Shown here: positions 20,576 to 31,405 of the stretch, in pieces | How the letters are laid out: every line of letters starts with the position of its first letter | Position numbering within the stretch: the stretch's first letter is position 1 | Assembly (NCBI GenBank): GCA_011800155.1 | Contig: CM022375.1 | Coordinates: 2,046,001 to 2,110,000, forward strand | DNA: 64,000 nt | Reading direction: 5' to 3' | Source: Flammulina velutipes | Taxonomy: Eukaryota > Basidiomycota > Agaricomycetes > Agaricales > Physalacriaceae | Translations under genes and position numbers: made by a program | The notes under the pieces: generated by a model | Database searches by the model: none | Seen by the model: the letters and a program-made list of their open reading frames with translations, nothing else | What the model was told of the DNA's origin: nothing

Positions 20576-23033
20576 CCGGACGCCCACTTTGTATGAGCAT
20601 CGTCAAACCATGCTATCCCGACGACAACGATGCGCCTAGAATAAGCCATAGCTCTATATTCCTCACGCTGACGATCTCCCTCACTACCTCCAGGTTGACG
20701 CACTAACGTTTTCGTTTGACCGGGCTATCCTACCGCGCTCGTTAAACTCTATCCCTTGAACGATACTCTTGCGGTACGTCCATCTCAATGTTCGTCGCTG
20801 CCACCAATGTAAACCTTTGGATATAGCTCGCATTGGGGTCTTCAACGTTCAATACAGCCGCCAACCATTCAAACGGCTTCGTACGTTAAGGATAGCTCAC
20901 GAGCTTGAAGACGAGCTGACGGGGACTCAGAGAGGGGAGCTACGTTGATATAGCCACGACGAACGAAGCTTGGTGAGTCGTGTACCCATCCAACGCGACG
21001 TTGATAGCTAACATACCCTTCTATTAGCTCGTCCAAAAATGCAATACGCAACACCACAGCAGCGCCAAACGACATTGCTGGCCCTCAAACAAAGCGCTAC
21101 GGGACAACAACGAATATTCGCTTACACCACATATCGACGCGGATAGCACAAAGTTCAAACCCAGGCAGACGGCTAGTCAAAGGCGTAGCGTATCATTGAA
21201 ACGATAGAAGGAGTGTACTACATTTGTCTATCGGGTCCCCAATGGTGCGTTTCTGTTCTTTTCACTTGGGCGATCCTAACGTTGACGCTCTCTAGTTTTG
21301 CTACAATAGTCATGGCAGTCAATACAGCGCCTCGACCATGCTTTATTTTTACCCTACGATGCCTCAAGGGCTTCCCTAATCCTCCTCGAACGACGCCAAC
21401 CCAGCCGTATGGTAAGTCGCATGTTATTTTGGCGCCTGAACATGGTTATGCTTACCTTGCTTCTAGCGTATCGAGGCTTTTATTGTAGCACCTTTGCAGC
21501 ATTAGAAACGAATCCTGACCCACCACAGATACACCCTGTCCGTGAAACCAAAGTTTCCCGAACGCCACACTTGGACCCATTTTGACCGAATTTCAAACGT
21601 GCCCAGAACGCTCGCTGGCGTACTACGATAGTGGCACCCATACCGCGCGAGTATTTTCACCATGTCAGACCCCGCGCTAGAGGTATGTTTCGCCGATTTT
21701 AGACCTGAGCGCCTGCTAATTTGGTACCTTTAGTTTTGTTCAAAAGCCTTCGCAAGCCATACAACTCCCAAACGAACTCGTACAATGGCAATATGATATC
21801 GAAAGGGATGCTGTAGAACCCTTGGATCTACGCTACAGGCACATTTCCCGAACGTCGATGGTACGAGTCGGCGCCTAGATAAGACTTGAACTTACCTTGC
21901 TTCTAGCGCCTCAAGACTTTTTGTATCGAGGCAGTATACTATTAGCAACGTTTCGTTACCCATCAAGGAGCCGCCTTGTGCGCACAGCCAAATCTTCGCC
22001 CGCGCCACATATGGACCCGTTTGACTGGATTTTGAAACACGCTTGGAGGGCTCGGATACGGAGCACGACATTGTCGCCTATGTTGCGCGAGTCTTCTCCT
22101 TACGTCGAACTCGATGAGAGATATGTATGTTCGCCTTTGTTTTGACCTACGCGCCTGCTCATTAGGTATCTTATAGTTGTGTTCAGATGTCTTCAAAACC
22201 GATCTAGCGTATGAACGCACTTGTATTCCAGCTATATGATGTCTAAAGGAACGTTCTGAACGCCTTGTGTGCACGCTACATGTAGGTATCCCCAACGTTT
22301 GGTTTGCCCCCTTGCTAACCTCTTTATTTCAGTTTTCCTCGAACTATGCACTAAGCGCCGCCTATTGTACCTTAACGACGGCGACGACATTTGAGCTCGA
22401 CTTGTCTTGTCAACGCCGTCGACGGTACGTCGAAAATGACCGCGGTCACGTCAAACACGAAGGATAGGGTATCTGTAACGATTTCCAGAACGCTAATGCT
22501 ATGTGAGTATCCACTCACCTTGCCTTTGACATGTACTAACGTTTTCCTAGTTTTCCTTAACCCGGTTCGACCGCGACGCTCGCTCTCGCGTCAATGGCTA
22601 CGCGAAAGAGGTTTCGGGAATCTTGTAAGTTTAGCCTACTGTCTTGTTATCGATACTAATACTTTCCGTCTAGTCAATACAAGGCGAGCCGTGGCCAACA
22701 CCAGCCTATGGCTGGTTTGTCGACGTTGCCGACATGGCTCACGTTCGCTTGTAGAACTTGGAGTCTACGTCGTCGCCGCTGTCGACCGAACATCGAAAGG
22801 GACGGCGGTTGCCTCAAATCCATACATTGTACTAGTAGACAGGATAATGGCTGGGTTCGCGTAAGGGATCGATATCCGTAACGACGTGTGAGTATCCGCT
22901 CGTGTTGCGTCTTACTTGTACTAATCTTTTCTTAGTTCTCGTCGTCGTCTTTGGATACTTTGATGTAGCGCTCGTGTTAAGGTAACCAATCTAGGCTACG
23001 GTAGTTGGATTGATAATAACTCTTTCCTTTTAG
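20576..23033 (+). other. Intron-dense tract, plus strand, with degenerate internal duplications
   Basis: This tract continues the pattern of short exon-like blocks separated by about 50-bp introns, e.g. donors near 21413, 21684, 21861, 22124, 22505, 22624 and 22886 with TAG acceptors and CTAAC-type branch sites. Blocks resemble one another: 21470-21620 is similar to 21907-22040, and CCCGAACGCC/CCCGAACGTC segments recur. In one frame GNMISKGML and NPWIYATGTFPERRW are separated by a single TAG. This suggests tandem copies of one gene at different stages of decay. No family was recognised. Confidence 0.45.
22674..22754 (+). repeat. 81-bp duplicated terminal exon, first copy
   Basis: It follows a TAG acceptor and encodes IQGEPWPTPAYGWFVDVA.., ending at TAG. 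It is nearly identical to 23034-23114, 360 bp further on, and both are preceded by similar introns. Confidence 0.7.
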
Positions 23034-23114
23034 CTAATACAAGGCGAGCCGTGGCCAACACCAGCCTATGGCTGGCTTGTCGGCGTTGCCGCCATGGCCT
23101 ACGTTCGCTTGTAG
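23034..23114 (+). repeat. 81-bp duplicated terminal exon, second copy
   Basis: It encodes IQGEPWPTPAYGWLVGVA.., ending MAYVRL and TAG. The frame and stop are kept between the two copies, so they look like alternative or duplicated last exons of one gene. Confidence 0.7.
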
Positions 23115-24063
23115 TAGAGTAGAATACATATTGATGACGAATTGACTAATGTTTCAAACAATGTATGCGCAAAGGGCTGTTTATTCCTATATACCACAAA
23201 GCTAACTCGAACGGACGGGCAAACGAGGGGTTACCTGCGTCAAACGGGCAAGTAAGTGCGGCGCCGCTGGGAATAGAGAGTTGAGTGCGGGGACGTGGGT
23301 CGAGGGAGTGAAGTGCAGGAGGGACGTTGCCGCAGAAGGACGAGTGCAGGGGTGTGTGAGAGAGACGTCAGAGGGTGTGTGAGAGAGACGCCGAAGGGTG
23401 TCTGAGAGAGACGTCGGAGGGTGCCTCGCGGCGGGTATGTCGGCGGACGCGTCCCAACAGCAGATGAGCAGAGAAGACGGCGCGAGGGAAGTGGTTCCGT
23501 CTGAGTCAAAGCAGCGAGACTGGAGAGGGTGTGGGGCCTGTCGTTCAGATGCAGAGGAAGGAATGCGTGCACGTCCGTCGTCATCGCCGTCGTGGAGTCG
23601 GATAGAGGAGCTGCGTTGGAGCTCTGGTGAAACTAGAGGCACGACAAGCAGTCAGATATTGAGACTCCATCCCTCATGTATTTCTGTCAGTTTTCCGACA
23701 TATTAGAACAAGGTGCCGATGAATGATCGAGCTAAGAGTAAAGGAAGTGGCTAGCAGAAGATCGGGAGTGACGAAGGAATGCGCCATATTCTAAGAGATG
23801 CAGCCTAGGTAGTACTCGCCGAAAGGTTGACAAGTGATTGTGCAGTGAGCAGCCTAAGATTGACTTACGAGTCTAATTCCAGAATGAACGAGAAAATCCA
23901 GCAAACATATCCAGGCGTCAAGTATGGAAAACATGTCGTTCAGATGCCGGCAGCGCAAGAGGAAAGAAAGCGCGCACATTTGTTATCGTCGTCGTCGTGA
24001 TGAACGTTGACGAAAGGGTCTCCGGCGTCGTGCGGCGTTTCCCACGGTGCTTGCTATCACACC
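23115..24063. other. Spacer before the MAF1 pseudogene
   Basis: 23202-23642 has a long open minus-strand frame, but it is Ser/Pro/Arg-rich and lies over a minisatellite, so I do not call it a gene. From 23597 it is homologous to the upstream region of the intact MAF1. Confidence 0.4.
23350..23428. repeat. GA-rich minisatellite (about 3-4 units of 21-25 bp)
   Basis: Units of the type GTGTGAGAGAGACGTCGGAG repeat with single-base changes. The duplicate is at 36013-36091, with one A/G difference at 23370/36033. Confidence 0.6.
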
Positions 24064-27000
24064 ATGAAGTACATCGAACAGCCGCACTGGCGCAGCTTGC
24101 CCAGTCGCTCGCCTACAACGGTCCAGAATGCTCAGTGCACACGAGAATAGAGGCGTACAGCTGCAAGAACATCAAGCGCGACAAGAAGCTATTCAGATCT
24201 CTCGAGAATGCCTACAAAGACGAAGCAGCGCACTCACCTCCTTTACCATCATGGCTCGCCGTTGAGGACGTCGACCAGACACCGTTCGGGTCATTCCACC
24301 CTATGCTGTACCCAAATAGAAATTTAGACGGTAATTACGGGGCCCGATATTCCAATTTAGACGGCTAATTACCGCCCATAAGCTACCGCTTAAATTGAAA
24401 TTTGGGAAACCCGCTGATATAATCCCTAGCCTGGCCCGGGATTTCCCAATTGGGAGGGAATGATGCAATGGGCTGTAGCCCCAGGGAAATGCAGATCAGG
24501 GGAATGATAGCATTGATGGATTGATGGTGAGATGAGATGTGAGATAGCTGATAGGGAATTGATAGCAGGATACCAGGGTACCAGCATAAATGCTGGGCTA
24601 TTGCCAGGACATAGGGTGGGGATAGGTGATGTATATAGAGGATATAAACTGGAAAGTCTTGTAAACAGCAGGAATAGGTAGGGGCAGATGGTAGCTGCTG
24701 AAACCAGCAATGAACGATGTGTGGCGCATTTTTGACGAGGAGCACATACCTCGGATCCACCAGGCGTTAGTTTGGCTGTATTCCCCTTAAAATTTAGATG
24801 CGTGCAGCATAAAGAACCATGTAAAAAGACGAAGAACTGGCTGGGAAACAACACAAACATTATTGAAAATCCATCAAAAAGCACCAAAAAGGGAGCAGCA
24901 CTTTTCCCTCGCTTGGGGGTGACCTGGAACCACTTGTAGGTCGTCCAGACACCTTTGGGGCATTGCATATGTCACTCAGTTAGGTCCCCAGGTCAACAGA
25001 GCCCTTGGATATGATCAAAATACCCAAAAATTCCGCCACACTTCGTCGAGCCACTCCACCTGCTTGCCATCATTTGGGGACACCTTATATTCGAAGATAT
25101 ATGTATATAATGCTCTAATCATGAGTTAGATGAGGTCTGGAGTGTAAAAAATGTGGTCAAAACCTTGGATATACCCCAAATAATGTCCCTCAAGAAAGCA
25201 CACATACCATTGACTTCCCCTAACCTCTGGGTCGTCCCAATGTGTTCTATTATCATTATAGATGATGTATTAGCATCCCAGAGGTGTCCCCAATGTGTCA
25301 AAATGCGAATATTCATGATACTAGGTGAACCCTTATTCACCCTTTCTCCTCAAGTATACCTACTGGTTCGCCTATTTACATCTTTAGGACTGTTCTAATA
25401 GTCATTTGACATCATATAGATGATCACTTGGGGCCCAGGTCACAGGTAGACCTCGAAGATACACCCCTTTGGTACATGGTGAGGATATGATCTTTGTACT
25501 AATTCTCAAATGTCCATGATCTATATTGAAGGGTGTTCAACCTAGGACATATTCTGGGAGGCCAAAAACACATTGTATGATGTTAAAATCAATAGTCCAC
25601 CACTCAGATGTGTGATAGTTGGGGTGATTCTTGCTGTAGGAGGAGGGGATATAAATTATTGTATCATTTATATTCGCATTTTGACAAACTGGGAACACCT
25701 CTGGGATGCTAATACATCATCTATAATGATAATAGAACACATTGGGACGACCCAGAGGTTAGGGGAAGTCAATGGTATGTGTGCTTTCTTGAGGGACATT
25801 ATTTGGGGTATATCCAAGGTTTTGACCACATTTTTTACACTCCAGACCTCATCTAACTCATGATTAGAGCATTATATACATATATCTTCGAATATAAGGT
25901 GTCCCCAAATGATGGCAAGCAGGTGGAGTGGCTCGACGAAGTGTGGCGGAATTTTTGGGTATTTTGATCATATCCAAGGGCTCTGTTGACCTGGGGACCT
26001 AACTGAGTGACATATGCAATGCCCCAAAGGTGTCTGGACGACCTACAAGTGGTTCCAGGTCACCCCCAAGCGAGGGAAAAGTGCTGCTCCCTTTTTGGTG
26101 CTTTTTGATGGATTTTCAATAATGTTTGTGTTGTTTCCCAGCCAGTTCTTCGTCTTTTTACATGGTTCTTTATGCTGCACGCATCTAAATTTTAAGGGGA
26201 ATACAGCCAAACTAACGCCTGGTGGATCCGAGGTATGTGCTCCTCGTCAAAAATGCGCCACACATCGTTCATTGCTGGTTTCAGCAGCTACCATCTGCCC
26301 CTACCTATTCCTGCTGTTTACAAGACTTTCCAGTTTATATCCTCTATATACATCACCTATCCCCACCCTATGTCCTGGCAATAGCCCAGCATTTATGCTG
26401 GTACCCTGGTATCCTGCTATCAATTCCCTATCAGCTATCTCACATCTCATCTCACCATCAATCCATCAATGCTATCATTCCCCTGATCTGCATTTCCCTG
26501 GGGCTACAGCCCATTGCATCATTCCCTCCCAATTGGGAAATCCCGGGCCAGGCTAGGGATTATATCAGCGGGTTTCCCAAATTTCAATTTAAGCGGTAGC
26601 TTATGGGCGGTAATTAGCCGTCTAAATTGGAATATCGGGCCCCGTAATTACCGTCTAAATTTCTATTTGGGTACAGCATAGGGTGGTCATTCGACAAGCA
26701 TTCCTCGCGCAAGACGCTCTACCTGCTCATTGCCACACTCAACATCGCCTTTCCGGACCACGACTTTAGCGATGTCCGTCCGGGGCATTTCACCAAAGAG
26801 CAGAACGGCGCCAACGTGCTTAACGCACTCAGCTCGACGCTCAGTGGTGGCTTGCGCGCGCCTGGCACGTACTCTTCATACCCGTCTGTCTTTCCGGACT
26901 TCTTTCCAAAGGCTCAGCCGACATCGTCGTCGCCGAGCGTATCCTCCAGCCCCTATGCGCCCCCGGCCATGATGAGCGGCACGCATCCCACTATATATCG

Positions 27001-27379
27001 CCTCCTCGACGAAGTCATCACGCTCGCCGACTGCGAGGTCTTTTCGTACACGCCGAATGTCTACTCGGACCCCCATGCGTCGGACGACGATGACAGCGAT
27101 GGCGCGGACAGCGACGACGACGACCTGCCCGTGTTTGAATTTGACGAAGATTATGTGGAGGAAGAAGACGACAGAGTGGTGAAGAGTAGGCCGGGCTCGT
27201 TGTTGTGGTCCTCGCACTGGTTCTTCCTCAACCGAAAGCAGAAACGAATACTGTATATCACTGTGTGGGCCAGGACGAAGGCTTGGGTGCCCATGGAGGA
27301 GGCGCCGAATGAACGTTTTGTCGGTTGGGAAGGCGCTACAGGCGCTGGAGCTCGAGCAATGGGTATCGCAGTGAATTAG
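24064..27379 (+). pseudogene. MAF1 pseudogene in unit I, split by a foldback element
   Basis: The 5' part (24064-24296) and 3' part (26686-27379) together match the intact MAF1 at 13796-14716. Two lesions disable it: one C is missing from the CCC near 24081, which shifts the frame after about codon 6, and the foldback element is inserted at 24297-26685 between box A and the rest. The 3' half carries further substitutions (e.g. HFAKE to HFTKE, VEDEDD to VEEEDD) yet its frame is still open, so decay is recent. Confidence 0.92.
24297..26685. mobile_element. Foldback element, 2,389 bp, with 1,015-bp inverted arms (copy 1)
   Basis: It is bounded by a 7-bp target duplication GTCATTC (24290-24296 and 26686-26692). 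The ends read CACCCTATGCTGTACCC and its reverse complement. The left arm is 24297-25311, the right arm 25671-26685, and the unique centre 359 bp. The arms are almost perfect inverted copies; mismatches cluster at their inner ends. Near each tip the motif AATTTAGACGG occurs twice. ORFs of 125 and 180 codons are mirrored in both arms but show no transposase motif. It is a non-autonomous DNA element whose transposase is not identified. A 7-bp duplication is unusual and does not settle the superfamily. Confidence 0.93.
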
Positions 27380-27471
27380 TCTGGGTGTGTTCTCCATGTC
27401 GTATTCCTCAAGTTGTCCTGATTGTTGTCTAGACTTGACGCGAGAACGGACGACATATTGTACGCACCTTT

Positions 27472-27831
27472 CTATTTATCCCCTTGTTGTTGTACATTAG
27501 CATCGCTATCCCAGTTTTTTTCGTATTCAGGTCGTCCGTGGTGAGAACAAAAATTGTCGATCATCGATGCCGGAGATGAACACGATACATCCATGTGCTC
27601 CGAGCGAAATGGATCTTCCGAACGAGGAAGATGCTCATGGGACAAAGCAAAGAATCCCTCGTTCTCCGAGTCACTTTGAAATCCGTGCTTTGACTCGACA
27701 TCCGAGTCATGGATGATCAGACCATTGTCTCCAACGTTATACGGTAACTCCCTCAGCATTCTTCCATCTTGTTGACTGGTGACTAGACTGATGAGAGCAA
27801 CCTTTTGGGTCTCGGTTGCTGTGTGGCGCAT
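27472..27831 (-). CDS. Hypothetical 119-residue ORF, unit II copy
   Basis: Identical to the ORF at 14809-15168; same doubts apply. Confidence 0.3.
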   Translation of the reverse strand: MRHTATETQKVALISLVTSQQDGRMLRELPYNVGDNGLIIHDSDVESKHGFQSDSENEGFFALSHEHLPRSEDPFRSEHMDVSCSSPASMIDNFCSHHGRPEYEKNWDSDANVQQQGDK

Positions 27832-27900
27832 AAAACATCTTCACCAAAAATACAAGTTATTTGCTACTTGTCGTTCTAAATGTGGCAACACGACTCTCTA

Positions 27901-28104
27901 TCAGTTCATTCGATGAGCCCCGATTTTCTCATCTTCCCACCACTTCTCCACCCGACTTGCAATGAACGTCTGTGCAACTTCATGAGCCTTTCCCAAGCTG
28001 CGTCCTTCCTCTTCAGGCACAAGATCACTGGTGTCCCCGATTTGCCTCCCTTCAAGTCCCGTCGTAGCCAATATACTTATCTCATAAACTGTATCGACGG
28101 CTGT
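27901..28104 (-). pseudogene. S28 last-exon remnant, unit II copy
   Basis: Identical to 15238-15441. Compared with the intact exon at 40573-40790 it lacks the GHHQSD segment and the preceding exons. Confidence 0.75.
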
Positions 28105-28322
28105 CAAACTTCCCAGACTCCAAGTTCCTTATTTGTCGAAATTCCCACCATTTTTCGAAGTATGCGTTTTCATGGACTCTTCATTCTTTGTAGAGCGACA
28201 CGCAGCCACCCGTAGGTGACCGCGCGCCGCTCAAGGTTCTATTTACAACTACGCCACACTTCTCGGTGTGGTTTTACTGAGTCCGCAACTCCAATTCTCA
28301 AGTCCAGCTGTTACGAGTCGTT

Positions 28323-29653
28323 AGCAATTTTGCCAGTCAGTGAATAACATACCTTTTCAAAGGTTCCTTGTGTTGGGATTCAGAATCCGTTAGGTCAAAA
28401 GCTGGAAATACTGTCAGCAACAAACAGACGGAAACTTGCAAAAGGGCTTACCTGCCTATATTGCATCGGCTAAGATTTCCGCTGTTTGGGATCCAAAATC
28501 CAAGTTTTGACTGATTCCGCGCACTACCAATATCAGGACAGAAACTCACGAGAAGACATACCTCACAAACTTGAAAGCTTGCCTTGCCGCAAAATCAGTC
28601 AACGGGCTTGCGCGTGCTCGTTCTTTGACGTGTGAATGTATCAAATCTAGGACAAAGGCTACAATTAGGAATGAATAGGACATACAAGACAATGAACTTA
28701 CCTGAGAACGAGCCGATAGACTACCTAAGAAGCCAGTCCGACTGACGGCTTTATAGCAAAGTCGACGCTAGAGACAAGTATAAGGTTAGAAACAAACAAA
28801 ACTCGCCAGACTGTGAATGGGCTCACCTGAGAAACTGTACAATAGACGAAGGCTCGGAGGCGCCGCGGACATATCAAATGAGGATGAGCTCTAAGAAATC
28901 ATAAGGAAAGATGAAAATGAACTGCTCGTTGAAGGAGCACTTACCAAACATCCTTCAGCATCGACCTTGAGTGAGCCACATGACGGCTGTTCAGCAGACT
29001 TGCCAACTTGAAGGAGCCAGTCCGACTGACGGCCTCATAACAAAGTCGACTAAAGGAGAGTACCGCGTGAGGAATGAGCATAACTGACGAGACCATGAAC
29101 GGCTCACCTGATACAATACATAAGCCTAAGGAGGCGTCACAGACATGTCGAATGACGACGAGTGCGTCTAAGAAGTAATGAATAAGGTTTGTAACAAGGG
29201 GCTTATTGAAGGAGAGCTTACCTAGGTGGGACGCAAATGAGATGGCCGTGAACAGGCCAAGACAAAGTACACGAGAAGAGTCGCGTCTAGAAGGATACAA
29301 CGTTAGCACAACTGAAATGTGTACTGAAGAATGAGGACTTACCTCCCACAGTCCGCGCGAGTGACAAGCACTCTTTACCAAGGACCGTAGCCGCGACGTA
29401 TGGCAAGTTCAGAGACGCTGTGGTAAACGTCAGCGTTGCTGAATACCAACCAAGGGAAGGGCTTACCATTGTCGTCGGCGCAAAGGAGAGAGGCGCCAGT
29501 TGGCGAAAATAGGCGTACTGTACCCTCGACGTACGGGCAGCTTGGACACACTATGGAAGACGTTAGCGATACTGGGATACCAACCAACGAGAGGGCTTAC
29601 CATTGTCGTCGACGCGAAAGACAAGCGCTCAAGTTGGCGAAAATAGACGTCTC
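28323..29653 (-). other. Intron-dense minus-strand tract, unit II copy
   Basis: Copy of 15660-16990 with all splice-like signals preserved. Confidence 0.5.
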
Positions 29654-29821
29654 GTACCACCCACCATTTTGGGAAGGTGGTGGTAGGAGAAAGAGAGACG
29701 GATGCCCAGACAACGGTGCGGCGTACTTGCAGGGATGAGAGACGGAGAACAGGAGGAACAATAACATAATACAGTTTTTTATATTCGCGTTCCCACGGTT
29801 ACAGCCTTCGTCTCGACCACC

Positions 29822-31405
29822 ATGGACGCCGTTCCCGTACGTCGTTTGGTTACGCGTCTCCTCACGCTGACTGTTTTGCAATAGACCTTGACGCAAAATG
29901 CGTCCAAAGAAGACAATCTCCCCTCCGACGCCAAGTAGCCAAGTTCGTTCAAACTTGAACTAGAAGGTGAGCATCTTTTCAAACGGCCTTCACATACCTT
30001 TGACCTTGTTTAGACGCGAGATGCAATTAGCTTGCCTGGTACCAGGGAAATGTGTCGCTTGCCGCGGGCTTCACACTCGGCAGGCTGGTGAGCAAACTTG
30101 CGCCACATTTGTGCCATTTTCATATTCTCTTTCAGACGTGTTCGCGTCAACATTGAGGTGCGCGGAACTGCTGTGCTCATATTTGTTGCTAACATTGGAT
30201 AGCGTCTCGAATGTATGGATCAACGAGCGGCGTTCGGACGAGACGCCAAAGGTACGTCTACTAAATCTTTCGTTTCTGACGAATTTGACGCCTTCATAGA
30301 TATATTTTGCTCTAAGCCTTCCCACTGTTCACAAGTATGGTAAGTCCCGGCATTCACTTTGCTCATTTCTCACTCACAAGAATTCAAGGTCTCGATGAGC
30401 CCGGGAACCAACACCTTGCGTTTCGCCCCGTTACGAATGGCTAGATGTCGGTAAGGATGCCCATTCAAACCAGGTGTGCCGAAACACTAACTTTCGCCAT
30501 TCAAGTACGTGGAAGGGGTTGACTCACGCGCAAGGTGTGTATATCCAACTCCACTTCAACACTTGAATTGACCATTCGTCTTACAGCTATGGCGCGCCGT
30601 CCAAGGTCCTTGTATGTGGGACATTTATTGTGGCTTCTAGTCTCTCCCACTAAATGTTCGGTGCGGTTCGAAGTGCGTCTCTGCAGGGATTCCAATGCCG
30701 AGCGTACCAAGACGCTAACGAACCTGTTCAGTGACAGTGGTTCGTCGAACAACACTCACAGACACATGGGAGGTACATAGCTTCTCTTCCACGGCGACAC
30801 CCTTCCTGACGATTTTCAGGTCCGTAATTACCAGTCCAGATCTCCCATTACCGAACGTTCGGAATCAAAGGCCCAGAGTTTCGGTCAAAAGTTCGACATC
30901 ATCAACGAGCGTAGCAAGACGCTATGTCGCCGCCACCCCAATTTAAACCATTATGGCCCATCGAGGGACGGAGCGTTGGATTCCTGCGAACGCAAGGTGT
31001 GTATACCATACTTAATCCCATGATACTTGAATTGACGAACCCCGTTTCTGAAAGGAACCCCATCGCCACATCAACAAGCTTGCTCCCTGGACTGCCTGCT
31101 CGCGCAACGTCTCCCATTCTCCCGTGCGGAACACTCTCCTTGATCAGGGTCCCACAGGTCTCGTTCCGTTGGGAACGTACTTCCGTTCGTTTCGCATTTC
31201 CGAGGCCGCCACATCAACATCCTTATTCCCTGCTCGCGCGGCGTCTTCAAATTCCCCTGCGCGAAACACTCACCAAGATCAGGGTCCCAACGGTCTCGTT
31301 CCTTTGGGTATGTATTTCCATCGAATTCGTATTTCCATGCTAACGTCCGTTCCGTCAGCCTGTGTTAATTTTGGGGGAGAAGTAGAATACTCGTATTTAG
31401 CGTAG
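29822..31405 (+). CDS. Putative intron-dense gene, unit II copy
   Basis: Copy of 17159-18742. One noted difference (G at 31354 for A at 18691) lies two bases before the CAG of a putative acceptor and leaves the AG intact. Confidence 0.33.

Larger units (their letters stand above)
14669..27331. repeat. Tandem duplication unit I (12,663 bp)
   Basis: Every position here matches the base 12,663 further on, apart from differences I noticed at 18691 (A/G), 19205 (G/A), 20628 (C/T) and 23370 (A/G). The unit holds the small ORF, S28 remnant, intron-dense tracts, minisatellite, MAF1 pseudogene and foldback element. The left edge is where identity with the second unit becomes unbroken, inside the end of MAF1. 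Less similar sequence continues to the left. Confidence 0.95.

Noticed and set aside
23202..23642. 146-codon minus-strand ORF as a gene.
   Set aside because: It lies over a minisatellite, is low-complexity Ser/Pro/Arg/His, and overlaps other open frames on both strands, as GC-rich repeats often do.
24383..24968. ORFs in the foldback arms as genes.
   Set aside because: They are mirrored in both arms, have no known motif, and in copy 3 a 1-bp loss shifts the start of one.
24297..26685. Foldback insertion as a spliceable intron that would keep the MAF1 copies functional.
   Set aside because: The element does not start or end with splice signals at the insertion point, and a separate 1-bp deletion upstream already breaks the frame.
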